Shown in pieces: positions 48,306 through 60,231 of a stretch of 64,000 nt of DNA. The stretch comes from Virgibacillus indicus (GTDB lineage Bacteria; Bacillota; Bacilli; Bacillales; Amphibacillaceae). The stretch covers positions 248,001-312,000 of the forward strand of contig NZ_NPMS01000001.1 of NCBI RefSeq assembly GCF_002266285.1, in the 5' to 3' direction. Position numbers and translations under genes: made by a program. Position 1 is the stretch's first letter. Every line of letters begins with the position of its first letter. Under the pieces are notes generated by a model. The model made no database searches, was not told the origin of the DNA, and saw only the letters and a list, made by a program, of their open reading frames with translations.

Positions 48306-49037
48306 ATGGCGGGTCATTCTAAGTGGAAGAATATACAGAGAAGAAAAAATGCACAGGATGCAAAAAAAGGTAAAATCTTTATGCGGCATGCAAAAGATAT
48401 ATATATTGCAGCTAAAGACGGAGGCGGAGATCTTACAACAAATGCTTCTTTACGATTAGCAGTAGATAAAGCAAAAGCAGATAATATGCCAAATGATAAT
48501 ATTGACAGAGCAATTAAGAAAGCAACAGGTACCCTCGATGGGGCTAGTTTCGAAGAGCTCACCTATGAAGGCTATGGTCCTGGAGGAGTTGCTGTAATCG
48601 TAAATGTATTAACCGATAATAAAAACCGTACAGCTGCAGAAGTCAGACATGCATTTAAAAAGAATGACGGCAACTTAGGGGAAAATGGAAGTGTGTCCTT
48701 TATGTTTGATCGTAAAGGTTATATTGTGATTTCAGACGAAGATGGTTCGATTGACGAGGATGAAATCACACTGGAAGCACTTGAAGCCGGAGCGGATGAT
48801 ATTGTTACACAAGAGGGTGCTTATGAAATATTTACAGCACCTGAAAACTTCAAATCTGTTTCCGAGCATTTAACAGAAAGCAGTTATAGCATTGCCGATG
48901 GAGAAATAACATTAATACCGCAAAATTACAGTAAATTGTCCGAAGAAGACGAGAATAAGATGTTGAATCTGATCGAAATGCTTGAAAACGAAGAAGATGT
49001 ACAAGACATCCATCACAATTTAGAAGTAACAGACTGA
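48306..49037 (+). CDS. yebC: YebC/TACO1-family protein
   Basis: 243-residue cytoplasmic protein, start [20 protein letters not shown] as in the family (YrbC in B. subtilis), preceded by GAGGAG. Three domains, with the signature [22 protein letters not shown] near residues 85-106. The family has long been annotated as a transcriptional regulator. More recent work on YebC/TACO1 proteins points to relief of ribosome stalling on proline-rich stretches. Both views are general knowledge, not shown here. Upstream of ruvAB, as in many bacteria. Confidence 0.95.
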   Translation: MAGHSKWKNIQRRKNAQDAKKGKIFMRHAKDIYIAAKDGGGDLTTNASLRLAVDKAKADNMPNDNIDRAIKKATGTLDGASFEELTYEGYGPGGVAVIVNVLTDNKNRTAAEVRHAFKKNDGNLGENGSVSFMFDRKGYIVISDEDGSIDEDEITLEALEAGADDIVTQEGAYEIFTAPENFKSVSEHLTESSYSIADGEITLIPQNYSKLSEEDENKMLNLIEMLENEEDVQDIHHNLEVTD

Positions 49038-49041
49038 CCTA

Positions 49042-49082
49042 AATAAACTTCTATTTCTGAGACCAGGAATGGAAGTTTATTA
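49042..49082 (+). terminator. Hairpin after yebC, probable terminator
   Basis: AATAAACTTC/GAAGTTTATT 10-bp perfect arms with an inner ATTTC/GAAT pairing. No T run, so termination may be partial. Confidence 0.45.
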
Positions 49083-49136
49083 ATTACCCGGCAGATATGT
49101 TAAAATAGTTACAGGAATATTAGAGGAGAAGAGTGA

Positions 49137-49739
49137 ATGATTGCTTATATAAAAGGTATTCTTACATATATTCAAGATGATTCAGTTATCGTTGATGTAC
49201 AGGGTGTTGGATATGAACTTAAATGTGCTAGTCCTTTTGTGTTTCAGGATGCATTAAATAAAGAAATTAAAATTAATACATATCATCATGTTCGGGAGGA
49301 TGCACAAATACTGTATGGTTTTAAAAACGAAGATGAAAAATATCTGTTTACCAAACTCATCTCCGTGTCAGGTATTGGGCCAAAAGGGGCATTAGGCATT
49401 CTCGGCGGGGTTGATATTTCCGGTTTTGTCGCAGCGGTAGAACGAGAGGATGATAAGTTTTTAACAAGCTTTCCTGGTGTTGGTAAAAAAACAGCAAGAC
49501 AAATAATCCTCGATTTGAAAGGCAAGCTGAATACTATGGTGTCAATAGGCAACAGTGATCATGGCACTGGAGAAACTAAACAGGATACCAATGATGAACT
49601 GCAGGAGGCACAAGAGGCATTAATGTCCTTAGGATATACCGACAGGGAAATTAAACGAATTATTCCTGAGCTGCAAAAAGAAAACAGCAAAGGTACGGAT
49701 GAAATTATTCGAAAAGCATTAGCTCTATTAATGAAATAA
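49137..49739 (+). CDS. ruvA: RuvA, Holliday-junction binding protein
   Basis: 200 residues. The OB-fold domain I starts [28 protein letters not shown]. The helix-hairpin-helix pair has [13 protein letters not shown] near 78 and [19 protein letters not shown] near 112. The C-terminal domain III (about 150-200) contacts RuvB. It tetramerises on Holliday junctions and loads RuvB, encoded 20 bases downstream. Confidence 0.97.
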   Translation: MIAYIKGILTYIQDDSVIVDVQGVGYELKCASPFVFQDALNKEIKINTYHHVREDAQILYGFKNEDEKYLFTKLISVSGIGPKGALGILGGVDISGFVAAVEREDDKFLTSFPGVGKKTARQIILDLKGKLNTMVSIGNSDHGTGETKQDTNDELQEAQEALMSLGYTDREIKRIIPELQKENSKGTDEIIRKALALLMK

Positions 49740-49759
49740 CCTGTAAAGGGGGGATAATA

Positions 49760-50764
49760 ATGGAGGAACGTATGGTTACTGGAGAGCTGCAGAATGAAGA
49801 TTCCACTGTTGAACTTAGTTTGCGTCCAAGCATATTAAATCAATATATAGGGCAGCAAAAAGTAAAAGAAAACCTGAAAATATTTATACAAGCAGCAAAG
49901 ATGCGTGAAGAACCGCTTGATCACGTATTATTATACGGACCTCCAGGACTTGGAAAAACAACGTTAGCTGCAATTATTGCTAATGAAATGGGCGTGCAAT
50001 TTCGTTCTACATCCGGTCCTGCAATTGAGCGTGCTGGAGATTTAGCTGCAATCCTGTCTTCGCTAGAGCCTGGCGATGTTCTCTTTATTGACGAGGTGCA
50101 CAGACTTCCGCGCTCTGTAGAAGAAGTCCTTTACTCTGCAATGGAGGATTTCTTTCTTGATATTGTTATTGGCACAGGACCAAGTGCGAGATCCGTAAGA
50201 ATTGATCTGCCGCCGTTTACATTGATTGGGGCTACGACAAGAGCTGGCCTTTTATCTGCCCCATTGAGAGACAGATTCGGCGTGTTAAGCAGACTTGAAT
50301 TTTATGAAACAAAGGATTTATGTTCCATTGTTGAACGGACAGCAGATATTTTCCAGACTTCAATTACGAGAGAAGCCTCCGTTGAAGTTGCCCGCAGATC
50401 CAGAGGGACACCGAGGATTGCTAATAGGCTCTTAAAACGAATTCGTGATATCTCTCAGGTAAAAGGTGAGGAAGAAATCAGCTTGGAGACAACAGATGTA
50501 GCGTTAAAGATGCTTCAGGTAGATGAAGCAGGTTTGGATCATATAGACCATAAGCTTTTAAAAGGTATAATTGAAGGCTTTCGTGGCGGCCCTGTTGGCC
50601 TGGATACAATAGCAGCAACGATTGGGGAAGAATCCCAAACCATTGAAGATGTATATGAACCATATTTACTGCAAATTGGATTTATTCAACGAACCCCAAG
50701 GGGAAGAATTGTCACGCCAAAAGCATATGAGCATTTTGGCTTGAAAGTGAATGATAATGAATGA
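49760..50764 (+). CDS. ruvB: RuvB, branch-migration helicase
   Basis: AAA+ motor of 334 residues. Walker [20 protein letters not shown] is near residue 60, Walker [13 protein letters not shown] near 108, sensor 1 [20 protein letters not shown] near 155, and the C-terminal winged helix [14 protein letters not shown] near 302. GGGGGG-rich ribosome-binding site. The stop overlaps the next gene (ATGA), which links it to a small DUF2905 protein. Confidence 0.97.
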   Translation: MEERMVTGELQNEDSTVELSLRPSILNQYIGQQKVKENLKIFIQAAKMREEPLDHVLLYGPPGLGKTTLAAIIANEMGVQFRSTSGPAIERAGDLAAILSSLEPGDVLFIDEVHRLPRSVEEVLYSAMEDFFLDIVIGTGPSARSVRIDLPPFTLIGATTRAGLLSAPLRDRFGVLSRLEFYETKDLCSIVERTADIFQTSITREASVEVARRSRGTPRIANRLLKRIRDISQVKGEEEISLETTDVALKMLQVDEAGLDHIDHKLLKGIIEGFRGGPVGLDTIAATIGEESQTIEDVYEPYLLQIGFIQRTPRGRIVTPKAYEHFGLKVNDNE

Positions 50765-50958
50765 GTATCGGAAAGATGTTTATAATACTTGGCATTGTAT
50801 TTTTAATCATTGGCCTGCTATGGACATTTATCGGAAAATTGCCTGGAGATATCAGTTTTAAAAAAGGAAATGTTTCCTTCCATTTTCCTATTGTGACATC
50901 CATTGTTGTAAGTATTATTTTAACACTAATCTTTTTCATTATTGGAAGATTTCGCTAG
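50761..50958 (+). CDS. DUF2905 small membrane protein
   Basis: 65 residues with two membrane helices (about 5-25 and 44-62) around the short motif [20 protein letters not shown], the hallmark of DUF2905. The start overlaps the ruvB stop by four bases. The family is commonly found between ruvB and queA in Bacillota and other phyla. No function is established. Confidence 0.85.
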   Translation: MSIGKMFIILGIVFLIIGLLWTFIGKLPGDISFKKGNVSFHFPIVTSIVVSIILTLIFFIIGRFR

Positions 50959-50972
50959 TTAGGAGATTCAGC

Positions 50973-53158
<2,186 letters not shown>

Positions 53159-53196
53159 AGAGAAAATTATTTTTATGAAGAGAGGGGGGAATTATA

Positions 53197-53457
53197 ATGG
53201 AAATGTTAATTTCATTATCACCGATTATTTTAATGTTTGTGATTTTCTATTTTCTGCTGATCAGACCACAGCAAAAGCGTCAAAAGAAAGTGAAAGAGAT
53301 GCAAGCAGATCTTCAAAAAGGTGACTCAGTAGTAACAATTGGCGGATTTCATGGAGTAGTGCATGCAATTGATGAAAATACAGTTATTATTCAAGCAGGT
53401 GACGGGAGTAAGCTTACATATGACCGTTCAGCAATCCGCGAAGTAGTCCAAAATTAA
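53197..53457 (+). CDS. yajC: YajC, preprotein translocase accessory subunit
   Basis: 86 residues with a single N-terminal membrane helix (ILMFVIFYFLLIRPQQKRQK, about 7-26). A small soluble domain includes GDSVVTIGGFHGVV near 46. It associates with SecDF, which is encoded 4 kb downstream. Strong ribosome-binding site GAGGGGGG. Last gene of queA-tgt-yajC. Confidence 0.95.
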   Translation: MEMLISLSPIILMFVIFYFLLIRPQQKRQKKVKEMQADLQKGDSVVTIGGFHGVVHAIDENTVIIQAGDGSKLTYDRSAIREVVQN

Positions 53458-53463
53458 GTTTCC

Positions 53464-53497
53464 ATATAAGCAATAGGCTGCAGTCTGTTGCTTATAT
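53464..53497 (+). other. Hairpin just after yajC
   Basis: ATATAAGCAA/TTGCTTATAT perfect 10-bp arms with a 14-base loop and no T run. It probably stabilises or partly ends the yajC mRNA. Confidence 0.5.
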
Positions 53498-53538
53498 TAC
53501 GGAACTCTAATGTATCGAATAAAAATACATAGGTACAT

Positions 53539-53580
53539 AAAAAGAAGTTACTGCAAACTTAAGGCGGTAACTTCTTTTTA
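53539..53580. terminator. Bidirectional terminator between yajC and the TIGR04086 gene
   Basis: AAAAAGAAGTTAC/GTAACTTCTTTTT 13-bp perfect stem with T runs on both strands. It serves the convergent transcripts. Confidence 0.88.
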
Positions 53581-53589
53581 TTTCACTAT

Positions 53590-53970
53590 TTACCCTTCTG
53601 TCTTTCCAGTCATGTTCACACCGATTACACCACCGAACAATGCTGCAAGTATAAATCCGGCATGATGGATGGACTGTTCCAGAGAAAATCCCTGCTGATA
53701 TCCTAAATATTGCACCAGGAATGTAAACAGGGTAAAACCTAACCCAGTAACGCCTCCGATTATCCATCCCTTTGCTTTACCTTTGGCACCAGCTACAGAT
53801 CCCCCAATAAATAATGAAATTAGTCCAATAACCAGAGCCACCCATGTTAGTGTAGATTCATTAAACGTTGTAAAACGAAGCAAAAAAGCTAAAACAACAC
53901 TTGCGATAAGAATTAAACCAAGTACAACGATCCATCCATACAGCAATGCAATGAATTGATTTCTCTTCAT
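53590..53970 (-). CDS. yrzE: TIGR04086-family membrane protein (YrzE-like)
   Basis: 126 residues with four membrane helices. The start MKRNQFIALLYGWIVVLG at 53970 is supported by GGAGGGGG 6 bases upstream on the minus strand; a longer in-frame upstream extension lacks a site. The helix 2-3 loop GGSVAGAKGKAKGWIIGG and the terminal GGVIGVNMTG are characteristic of TIGR04086. The gene follows yajC in many Bacillaceae. Function is unknown. Confidence 0.78.
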   Translation of the reverse strand: MKRNQFIALLYGWIVVLGLILIASVVLAFLLRFTTFNESTLTWVALVIGLISLFIGGSVAGAKGKAKGWIIGGVTGLGFTLFTFLVQYLGYQQGFSLEQSIHHAGFILAALFGGVIGVNMTGKTEG

Positions 53971-54099
53971 GAAATTCCCCCTCCATGATTGTCCATTTAC
54001 ACTAATTCTATTCATACAAAATATATTTAGACGAAAATATTTTAATTTTTTCCACATATATTTTTTATAGGATAAGCTTTTTTCGAAAGTGGGTGTGAA

Positions 54100-55401
54100 A
54101 TGGATGTCATTCTTGCAACAACCATATTTGCAGTAAGCTATTTTTTTATCATGACCGACCGTTTGAATCGTGCAGCAGTTTCGCTGTCAGGGGGAGTTTT
54201 ATTGCTGCTGACGGGTATTTACTCCACCCAGGAAGTTTTTATGAACTATATTGATTGGAATACGATTGCATTACTGTTTTCTATGATGGTGCTGATTTCC
54301 ATAACTGAAAAGACGGGGCTTTTCGCTTATATAGCTGTGAAATTTGCTCAGCGTGTCAACGGTTCATCGATACCTCTATTGATTGGAGCATGTATACTTA
54401 CAGCGGTTGGCTCGGCATTACTCGACAACGTTACCACTGTTCTAATATTTGTCCCGATTATGCTTAAAATTACAAAGCTGTTGAATCTGCCGGCATTTCC
54501 ATACCTGATAGCAATTATTTTTAGTTCCAATATCGGCGGAGCTGCTACATTGATTGGAGACCCGCCTAATATTATGATTGGCCAGGCTGTAGAACATCTG
54601 ACGTTTATGTCTTTTCTTGTTCATTTGGCTCCATTGGCACTGCTGATATTTTTTGTAATGGTGCTGCTGATTTGGGCCGTTTTTCGAAAACAGCTGCAAA
54701 AGATTGAACCAAATACAGAAGGATTGCTCAAAATTGATGCATCCTCTTATTTAAAAAAGTCACCAATGCTTTATAAGTCAATTACTGTATTATTGATGAC
54801 CATCACCGGATTTGTTTTACATGCATTTGTAAATATAGAATTAACCATCGTAGCATTAACAGGAGCAATATTACTATTACTGCTAACAGAGAATGAACTT
54901 GACACGGAGCATGTTTTTGAAAAAGTGGAGTGGGTTACTTTGTTTTTCTTTATTGGTCTCTTTACATTAGTTGGTGGTTTACAGGAGGTTGGAATTATTG
55001 ATGAATTGGCAAGAGCTATTGTTCTTGCCACAGATGGCGACTATGCTACAACTGCAATACTAATATTATGGGTATCCGGCATTTTCTCCGGTATAGTGGA
55101 TAATATTCCTTTTGTTGCAGCAATGATACCGGTAGTTCAGGAATTTGAAAGCTATGGGATTGTACACCTGGATCCTATCTGGTGGTCACTTGCCTTAGGT
55201 GCGTGTCTCGGGGGAAATGCAACGCTGGTAGGAGCATCAGCCAATGTAGTGGTAGCAGGATTGGCTGAAGGAGAAAACCAAAAAATATCATTTCTTCGAT
55301 TTATGCTGTATGGTATTCCAATTGTGCTTATTTCCCTGATTATTTCAACTGTTTATATTTATTTCCGCTATTTATTGCCATATGTTGGACAGGCGATATA
55401 A
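54100..55401 (+). CDS. ArsB/NhaD-type ion transporter
   Basis: 433-residue permease with about 11-12 membrane helices, of the ion-transporter superfamily that holds ArsB, NhaD and CitM. Repeated re-entrant motifs are visible: SALLDNVTTVLIFVP near residue 110 with GDPPNIMIG near 152, and the second half GIVDNIPFVAAMIPV near 335 with GGNATLVGASANVV near 370. These are the paired substrate/ion sites. The substrate (Na+, arsenite or a carboxylate) cannot be decided; Na+/H+ exchange would suit a halotolerant host. Single gene ending in a shared terminator with spoVB. Confidence 0.83.
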   Translation: MDVILATTIFAVSYFFIMTDRLNRAAVSLSGGVLLLLTGIYSTQEVFMNYIDWNTIALLFSMMVLISITEKTGLFAYIAVKFAQRVNGSSIPLLIGACILTAVGSALLDNVTTVLIFVPIMLKITKLLNLPAFPYLIAIIFSSNIGGAATLIGDPPNIMIGQAVEHLTFMSFLVHLAPLALLIFFVMVLLIWAVFRKQLQKIEPNTEGLLKIDASSYLKKSPMLYKSITVLLMTITGFVLHAFVNIELTIVALTGAILLLLLTENELDTEHVFEKVEWVTLFFFIGLFTLVGGLQEVGIIDELARAIVLATDGDYATTAILILWVSGIFSGIVDNIPFVAAMIPVVQEFESYGIVHLDPIWWSLALGACLGGNATLVGASANVVVAGLAEGENQKISFLRFMLYGIPIVLISLIISTVYIYFRYLLPYVGQAI

Positions 55402-55441
55402 AAAGGTCAATCTCTTTTATTAAAAGAGACTGACCTTTTTT
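55400..55441. terminator. Bidirectional terminator between the permease gene and spoVB
   Basis: AAAAAGGTCA...TGACCTTTTT stem continuing through TCTCTTTT/AAAAGAGA (one mismatch) with a 3-base loop and T runs both ways. It overlaps the permease stop and abuts the spoVB stop. Confidence 0.92.
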
Positions 55442-56990
55442 AAATCCATTTTTGTATAATAGGAATCTGTTTTAATTCTTCTTTTGATATAAATCGCAGC
55501 AGGAAAAGAAATAGTATATAGACTATAGTTAAAACAAGCAGTAAAAGCATAAACAGGATGATATTCTGGTCCGTTGAATCATAGATGTTTTTCAGAAACC
55601 TTCCGGTGCTCCATGTGAGAAGAAGAAGTACAATCATTTTACTTATATCTTTAACAGGAACCCAAAATTTAATAGCTTTCCTAAGTGCTGCAAGATGAAG
55701 AAGAGTTACCAGTACAACACCGACAGACATGGCAATTGCAACACCCATGATTCCAAAATTCGGATTTGATGCAAGCATAATCAGGACTGCGAATTTGACT
55801 GCAGAACCTATTAAACTATTCCACATGGCGGGCTTGGCCAAATCAAGTGCCTGTAATGCTGCTTGTAATGGTGCCTGAATATAAAGTAAAATAAAAAAGG
55901 GTGCCATCAAAATTAAATATTTACTTGCGTCTGCCGTTCCATACATATAAGTCAATATTGGTATGGAAAAAAGTGATAGTACAATTGTCGCTATCGCTCC
56001 AGAAGCAAATGACAGACGAATAGATTGGTGGATCCGGTAATGTATTAAATTTTTATTGGAATTTGCTTCAGCTTCCGATATGGAAGGGACTAATGCTACC
56101 GATAGTGACTGTGTAATAAAAGTTGGCAAAAACAATAGCGGCAATACAAATCCGGTCAGTTCCCCATATTGTTTTGTTGCTAACGTACTGGAAATGCCTG
56201 CAATTGCTAAACTGTTAGCCACCAGTATTGGCTCCAGAAAGTAGGAAAATGAACCAATCAGTCTGCTCCCTGTGCTAGGAAGTGCAATAGAGAATAATTC
56301 TCTAAGTGTATCCCTGCTCGATTTTAAATAGGCAAAAAACTTTGTGCGCAGCTTTATTTTCTTTTTTCTTTTAAATATATATATCATATATAATAATGAT
56401 ATGAATTCACCGAGTATCACACTGAACATAGCGCCTGCAGCAGCAAATTCCACTCCGTATGGGAGCAGCAGTTTAACAAATAATGCTACACATGTAATCC
56501 GGACAATTTGTTCAATCACCTGTGAGTAGCTTTGTGGTTTCATGTTTTGTTTGCCCTGGAAATAACCTCTGAGCACAGATGAAATAGCTACAATGGGAAC
56601 AATCGGACTAATGGCTAGCAGCGGTAATAGTGTTCTGTCATCTGTTAATAATGAAGTAGCAATATATGGTGCTGCTGCTATCATTCCGGTTGTGAAAAAC
56701 ACACTTGAGATTGCAGTGACAATCAATGACACTACCAGGATTTTTTTAACCTTTTGCTGGTCGTTTCTTGCCTCTGCTTCTGCAACCCGTTTGGAAATAG
56801 CTACAGGCAAACCAAGCTGTGTTAATGCGATAACTAAAAAAAGAGTGGGAAGGGCCATCATATATAAGCCAATTCCTTCTTCACCCATTAGTCTAGCAAC
56901 CACTAATCGGTTGATAAAGCCAAGAAATCGGGTAATCATACCAGCCAGAATCAGTATCAACGTCCCCTGCAAAAAAGTTTGTTTGGACAT
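55440..56990 (-). CDS. spoVB: SpoVB, flippase-like protein for spore cortex
   Basis: Polytopic MOP-superfamily protein (516 residues, about 14 membrane helices) related to lipid-II flippases and needed for cortex synthesis. The ATG at 56990 begins MSKQTFLQGTLILILAGMITR, typical of SpoVB; the preceding in-frame TTG is weaker. GFINRLVVARLMGEEGIGLYMM near residues 24-45 is the family signature. The order with comN and secDF follows B. subtilis, with spoVB on the opposite strand. Confidence 0.93.
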   Translation of the reverse strand: MSKQTFLQGTLILILAGMITRFLGFINRLVVARLMGEEGIGLYMMALPTLFLVIALTQLGLPVAISKRVAEAEARNDQQKVKKILVVSLIVTAISSVFFTTGMIAAAPYIATSLLTDDRTLLPLLAISPIVPIVAISSVLRGYFQGKQNMKPQSYSQVIEQIVRITCVALFVKLLLPYGVEFAAAGAMFSVILGEFISLLYMIYIFKRKKKIKLRTKFFAYLKSSRDTLRELFSIALPSTGSRLIGSFSYFLEPILVANSLAIAGISSTLATKQYGELTGFVLPLLFLPTFITQSLSVALVPSISEAEANSNKNLIHYRIHQSIRLSFASGAIATIVLSLFSIPILTYMYGTADASKYLILMAPFFILLYIQAPLQAALQALDLAKPAMWNSLIGSAVKFAVLIMLASNPNFGIMGVAIAMSVGVVLVTLLHLAALRKAIKFWVPVKDISKMIVLLLLTWSTGRFLKNIYDSTDQNIILFMLLLLVLTIVYILFLFLLRFISKEELKQIPIIQKWI

Positions 56991-57104
56991 TATCGACAAC
57001 CTGCCTTCTCAAAAATTAAAATTTCATATACAATGATATATATGCTTGTGAGTGGGCCAAGCATGACAAACGATATTTTAACTCCGAAGACAGGAGGAAA
57101 TAAC

Positions 57105-57404
57105 TTGGAAATTGTACATACAGTAAATGAATGGAAACCGATGATTTATCCTGCCCTGGTAAGCAAAATGGAAGAATTTAAATTAATGGGCTACTCAAAG
57201 ACAACGACTGAAGACATTTGGAATTGTCTTACTCAAAAAGTCTGGAAGGGTGATCCGGACAAACGTTTATATGAAGTTGTACAAGATGTTTTCCATCTTG
57301 GTTCAACCGTATATATGAGCTATTTGACTGTAAAAGCATATCAGGATGATGATTTGATGGCTTCCATAGCTGCCGTAACAGGTGGAAATATGGAGGAAGT
57401 ATAG
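57105..57404 (+). CDS. comN: ComN-like post-transcriptional regulator
   Basis: 99 residues from a TTG start with AGGAGG 6 bases upstream, giving (M)EIVHTVNEWKPMIYPALVSK. Small helical protein of the ComN/YrzD family (EEFKLMGYSKTTTEDIWNCL; VVQDVFHLGSTVYMSYLT). In B. subtilis ComN controls comE mRNA, binding its 5' region and localising it with DivIVA. Position between spoVB and secDF matches yrzD. An upstream ATG at 57063 in the same frame is a less likely start. Confidence 0.82.
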   Translation: MEIVHTVNEWKPMIYPALVSKMEEFKLMGYSKTTTEDIWNCLTQKVWKGDPDKRLYEVVQDVFHLGSTVYMSYLTVKAYQDDDLMASIAAVTGGNMEEV

Positions 57405-57458
57405 GTGTAGTACATAATGTAGTACCCCGGGTTGATATTAAGGGAGGCAATTTTAATT

Positions 57459-59714
57459 ATGAAAAACAGAGGCAAAATCGTTGCCTTTTTTCTAATCGTA
57501 GTATTATTTGCAGCAACGATTGGAACAACGGTTACAGGTATCGCAAAGGATATAAATTTAGGACTTGATCTTCAGGGCGGATTTGAAGTTTTGTATGAAG
57601 TTGAACCAGTTGATGAGAATCAGGATGTAACAAGAAATTTAATGGAAGGTACCGTACAAACATTAAATGATCGTGTCAACCGGCTTGGTATCAGTGAAGC
57701 TAATATTGATATCGAAGGAGAAGATAGAATACGGGTACAGCTGGCAGGTGTCGAGAACCAGGCTGAAGCGCGCGAAATGCTGGCTACATCAGCAAGACTT
57801 TCTTTTCGTGATGTTAATGATAATGAATTATTGAATGGATCCGATGTGAAAGAGGGCAGTGCAAAACAGGACTTTGATCCAAACTCGAATGCACCGATTG
57901 TAACACTGCAGCTGAAGGATGCTTCTAAATTCGGTGATGTTACTACCGAGATCAGTCAAATGGGGCCGCCAAATAATCTGCTTGTTATTTGGATGGATTA
58001 TCAGGAAGGTGATTCTTTTGAGGAAGAATCAACAAAAGAAGATCCAAAGTATATTTCAGCTCCACGCGTTCGAGAGCCAATAAATAGCACTAATGTAATG
58101 ATAGAAGGTAATTTTACCGTTGAATCTGCTAAACAGCTTGCTGATATTATTAATTCCGGTTCTTTGCCTGTAAATATGACAGAATTGTATTCTAATTCAG
58201 TAGGTGCACAGTTTGGTGAAAAGGCGTTGAATCAAACAGTGTTTGCTGGTTTTATCGGGATTGGACTCATCTTCCTGTATATGCTAGCATTTTACCGTTT
58301 TCCGGGAATGGTGGCAGCCGTTAATCTAAGTATTTATATCTACTTGATTTTACTTGTGTTTGAATTGATGAATGGTGTTCTAACACTGCCAGGTATAGCT
58401 GCATTAATTTTAGGTGTCGGTATGGCTGTGGATGCGAATGTTATTACATTTGAGCGGATAAAAGAGGAAATAAGAGCTGGAAAATCAGTCATGGCAGCAT
58501 TTAAAGCAGGTTCCAAAAACTCGCTGACCACGATTATTGATGCCAATATAACTACATTACTTGCTGCAACGGTACTATTTATCTTTGGAACAAGCTCGGT
58601 AAAAGGATTTGCAACGATGCTGATTGTCAGTATATTAGTTAGTTTTATTACAGCGGTATTTGGTACGAGATTATTGCTTGGCCTGTGGGTGAAAAGCCGA
58701 GTTTTAAACAATCGAAAAACATGGTTTGGTGTTAAGAAAGATGACATAAGAGATATAGCTGCAAAAGAAGAGGAACCAAAATTATTTAATCGTAATGTTA
58801 ATTTTGTGCAGCATCGCAAAAAATTCTTTATCATCACTGCAATCCTTGTAGTGCTTGGTGGAGCCGCACTGGCAATATTAAAATTAAATCCAGGTATTGA
58901 TTTTACAGCAGGATCGCGAATAGAGATTGCGAGTGACAGCAGTTTAACCACCGAGGAAATTAATAATGGGCTGGATGAACTTGACCTGGAAGCTAAATCA
59001 CTTGTGCTTTCAGGAAATAATAATGAAATTGCAGTGACTAGATTTGAAACAGTTTTGTCTGAAGATAAAGTAGCGGAAGTGCAATCCTATTTCAATGAAA
59101 AATATGGAATTCAGCCCACAGTCAGTGTGATTTCTCCAATTGTTGGAGAAGAACTTGTTAAAAATGCAATCTTTGCAATTGGTATTGCTGCAATTGGAAT
59201 GATTATTTATGTAACGATCCGATTTGAATTTTTCTTTGGTATAACCGCGATTATCGCATTACTGCATGATGCGTTTATTATGCTGGCGATATTCAGTATA
59301 ACCAGAATTGAATTTGATATAAATATCGTTGCAGCAATTTTGACGATTATCGGGTATTCCATAAATAATACAATTGTTGTGTTTGACCGGATCAGAGAGG
59401 ATATCCGCAAGCGCAAGAAACGGGTTAAATCATTTAAAGAGCTTGCCAAAATAGTAAATGGCAGTCTTGTAAACACATTTACAAGAAGTATGAATACAAC
59501 GATAACAACAATGGTTGCTGTACTGGCATTTCTATTTCTAGGTGCACAGGCAATCACAGGATTTGCCATTGCTCTTGCAGTTGGTATGATAGCTGGGACA
59601 TATTCTTCCTTATTGCTGGCTTCCCAGATCTGGCTGGTATGGCGTGGCAAAATGATTAAAAAGAGACCGGTAGACTTTACAAAGAAAAAACGAGTAGAAG
59701 GTCCGCAAGTATAA
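57459..59714 (+). CDS. secDF: SecDF, fused protein-export membrane protein
   Basis: 751-residue natural fusion of SecD and SecF that uses proton flow to pull secreted proteins out of SecYEG. The ATG at 57459 (MKNRGKIVAFFLIVVLF) has AAGGGAGG ahead. SecD half: LGLDLQGGFEVLYEV near residue 33, P1 domain to about 260, and six helices including GMAVDANVITFERIKEEI near 325. SecF half starts near 450: GIDFTAGSRIEI near 480 and GYSINNTIVVFDRIRED near 632. Twelve membrane helices in all. Fusion is usual in Bacillus. Confidence 0.97.
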   Translation: MKNRGKIVAFFLIVVLFAATIGTTVTGIAKDINLGLDLQGGFEVLYEVEPVDENQDVTRNLMEGTVQTLNDRVNRLGISEANIDIEGEDRIRVQLAGVENQAEAREMLATSARLSFRDVNDNELLNGSDVKEGSAKQDFDPNSNAPIVTLQLKDASKFGDVTTEISQMGPPNNLLVIWMDYQEGDSFEEESTKEDPKYISAPRVREPINSTNVMIEGNFTVESAKQLADIINSGSLPVNMTELYSNSVGAQFGEKALNQTVFAGFIGIGLIFLYMLAFYRFPGMVAAVNLSIYIYLILLVFELMNGVLTLPGIAALILGVGMAVDANVITFERIKEEIRAGKSVMAAFKAGSKNSLTTIIDANITTLLAATVLFIFGTSSVKGFATMLIVSILVSFITAVFGTRLLLGLWVKSRVLNNRKTWFGVKKDDIRDIAAKEEEPKLFNRNVNFVQHRKKFFIITAILVVLGGAALAILKLNPGIDFTAGSRIEIASDSSLTTEEINNGLDELDLEAKSLVLSGNNNEIAVTRFETVLSEDKVAEVQSYFNEKYGIQPTVSVISPIVGEELVKNAIFAIGIAAIGMIIYVTIRFEFFFGITAIIALLHDAFIMLAIFSITRIEFDINIVAAILTIIGYSINNTIVVFDRIREDIRKRKKRVKSFKELAKIVNGSLVNTFTRSMNTTITTMVAVLAFLFLGAQAITGFAIALAVGMIAGTYSSLLLASQIWLVWRGKMIKKRPVDFTKKKRVEGPQV

Positions 59715-59730
59715 TCAAACCTTATTTCAA

Positions 59731-59765
59731 TAATCCCTGTCACTTATAAGTGGCAGGGATTTTGC
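59731..59765 (+). terminator. Terminator after secDF
   Basis: AATCCCTGTCACTT/AAGTGGCAGGGATT (one wobble), 2-base loop, then TTTTG. Confidence 0.85.
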
Positions 59766-59828
59766 TTAAAAAAGCTAAGAAAAGGGTAATTTATAAATGA
59801 AAACATTAATTGGAAGGGAGCATTCCCG

Positions 59829-60173
59829 ATGAAAGCTCAAACGTATGTTATTTTAGCAATTCTATTTGTTATCATTGTAGCAGTTTTTGCAGTTACCAAT
59901 GTGGAACCAGTTGAAGTAAATTATTTATTCTGGAGTGGAAAATCTCCGCTTATTCTAATCATCCTGTTTTCTGTTCTGATGGGTGGTATTATTACAGCAG
60001 CATCCGGTATGGTAAAAATGTACAAGATGCAGAAAGAATTAAAGATGTATAAAAATGAAAATAATGAAATGAGAAAGATACTAAAGAAAAATGGATTAAA
60101 ATTAAAAGAAAATTTATCTGATACACGAAATAAAAAAGTAACTGCTGGCACTTCAAACAAGAAAAAGAAATAA
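59829..60173 (+). CDS. yrvD: LapA-domain membrane protein (YrvD-like)
   Basis: 114 residues with two membrane helices (about 4-24, 40-62) and a basic cytoplasmic tail ending in GTSNKKKK. The motif FAVTNVEPVEVNYLFW between the helices marks the LapA/DUF1049 family. The E. coli relatives LapA/LapB adjust lipopolysaccharide synthesis; that role cannot apply in a Gram-positive, so the function is unknown. Between secDF and recJ as in B. subtilis. Confidence 0.82.
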   Translation: MKAQTYVILAILFVIIVAVFAVTNVEPVEVNYLFWSGKSPLILIILFSVLMGGIITAASGMVKMYKMQKELKMYKNENNEMRKILKKNGLKLKENLSDTRNKKVTAGTSNKKKK

Positions 60174-60231
60174 TCTTCCAATTGCTACCCTTGACTCTCT
60201 TTAGTATAATTGATTAGTCAGGGGTGAGTTT

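Noticed and set aside
57405..57431. Direct repeat GTAGTAC-ATAAT-GTAGTAC before secDF
   Set aside because: Only 7 bases each and no clear binding-site family; it could be chance.
58340..59743. Long minus-strand open frames (203 and 178 codons) inside secDF
   Set aside because: Shadow frames opposite a membrane-protein gene. No ribosome-binding sites; secDF is unambiguous.
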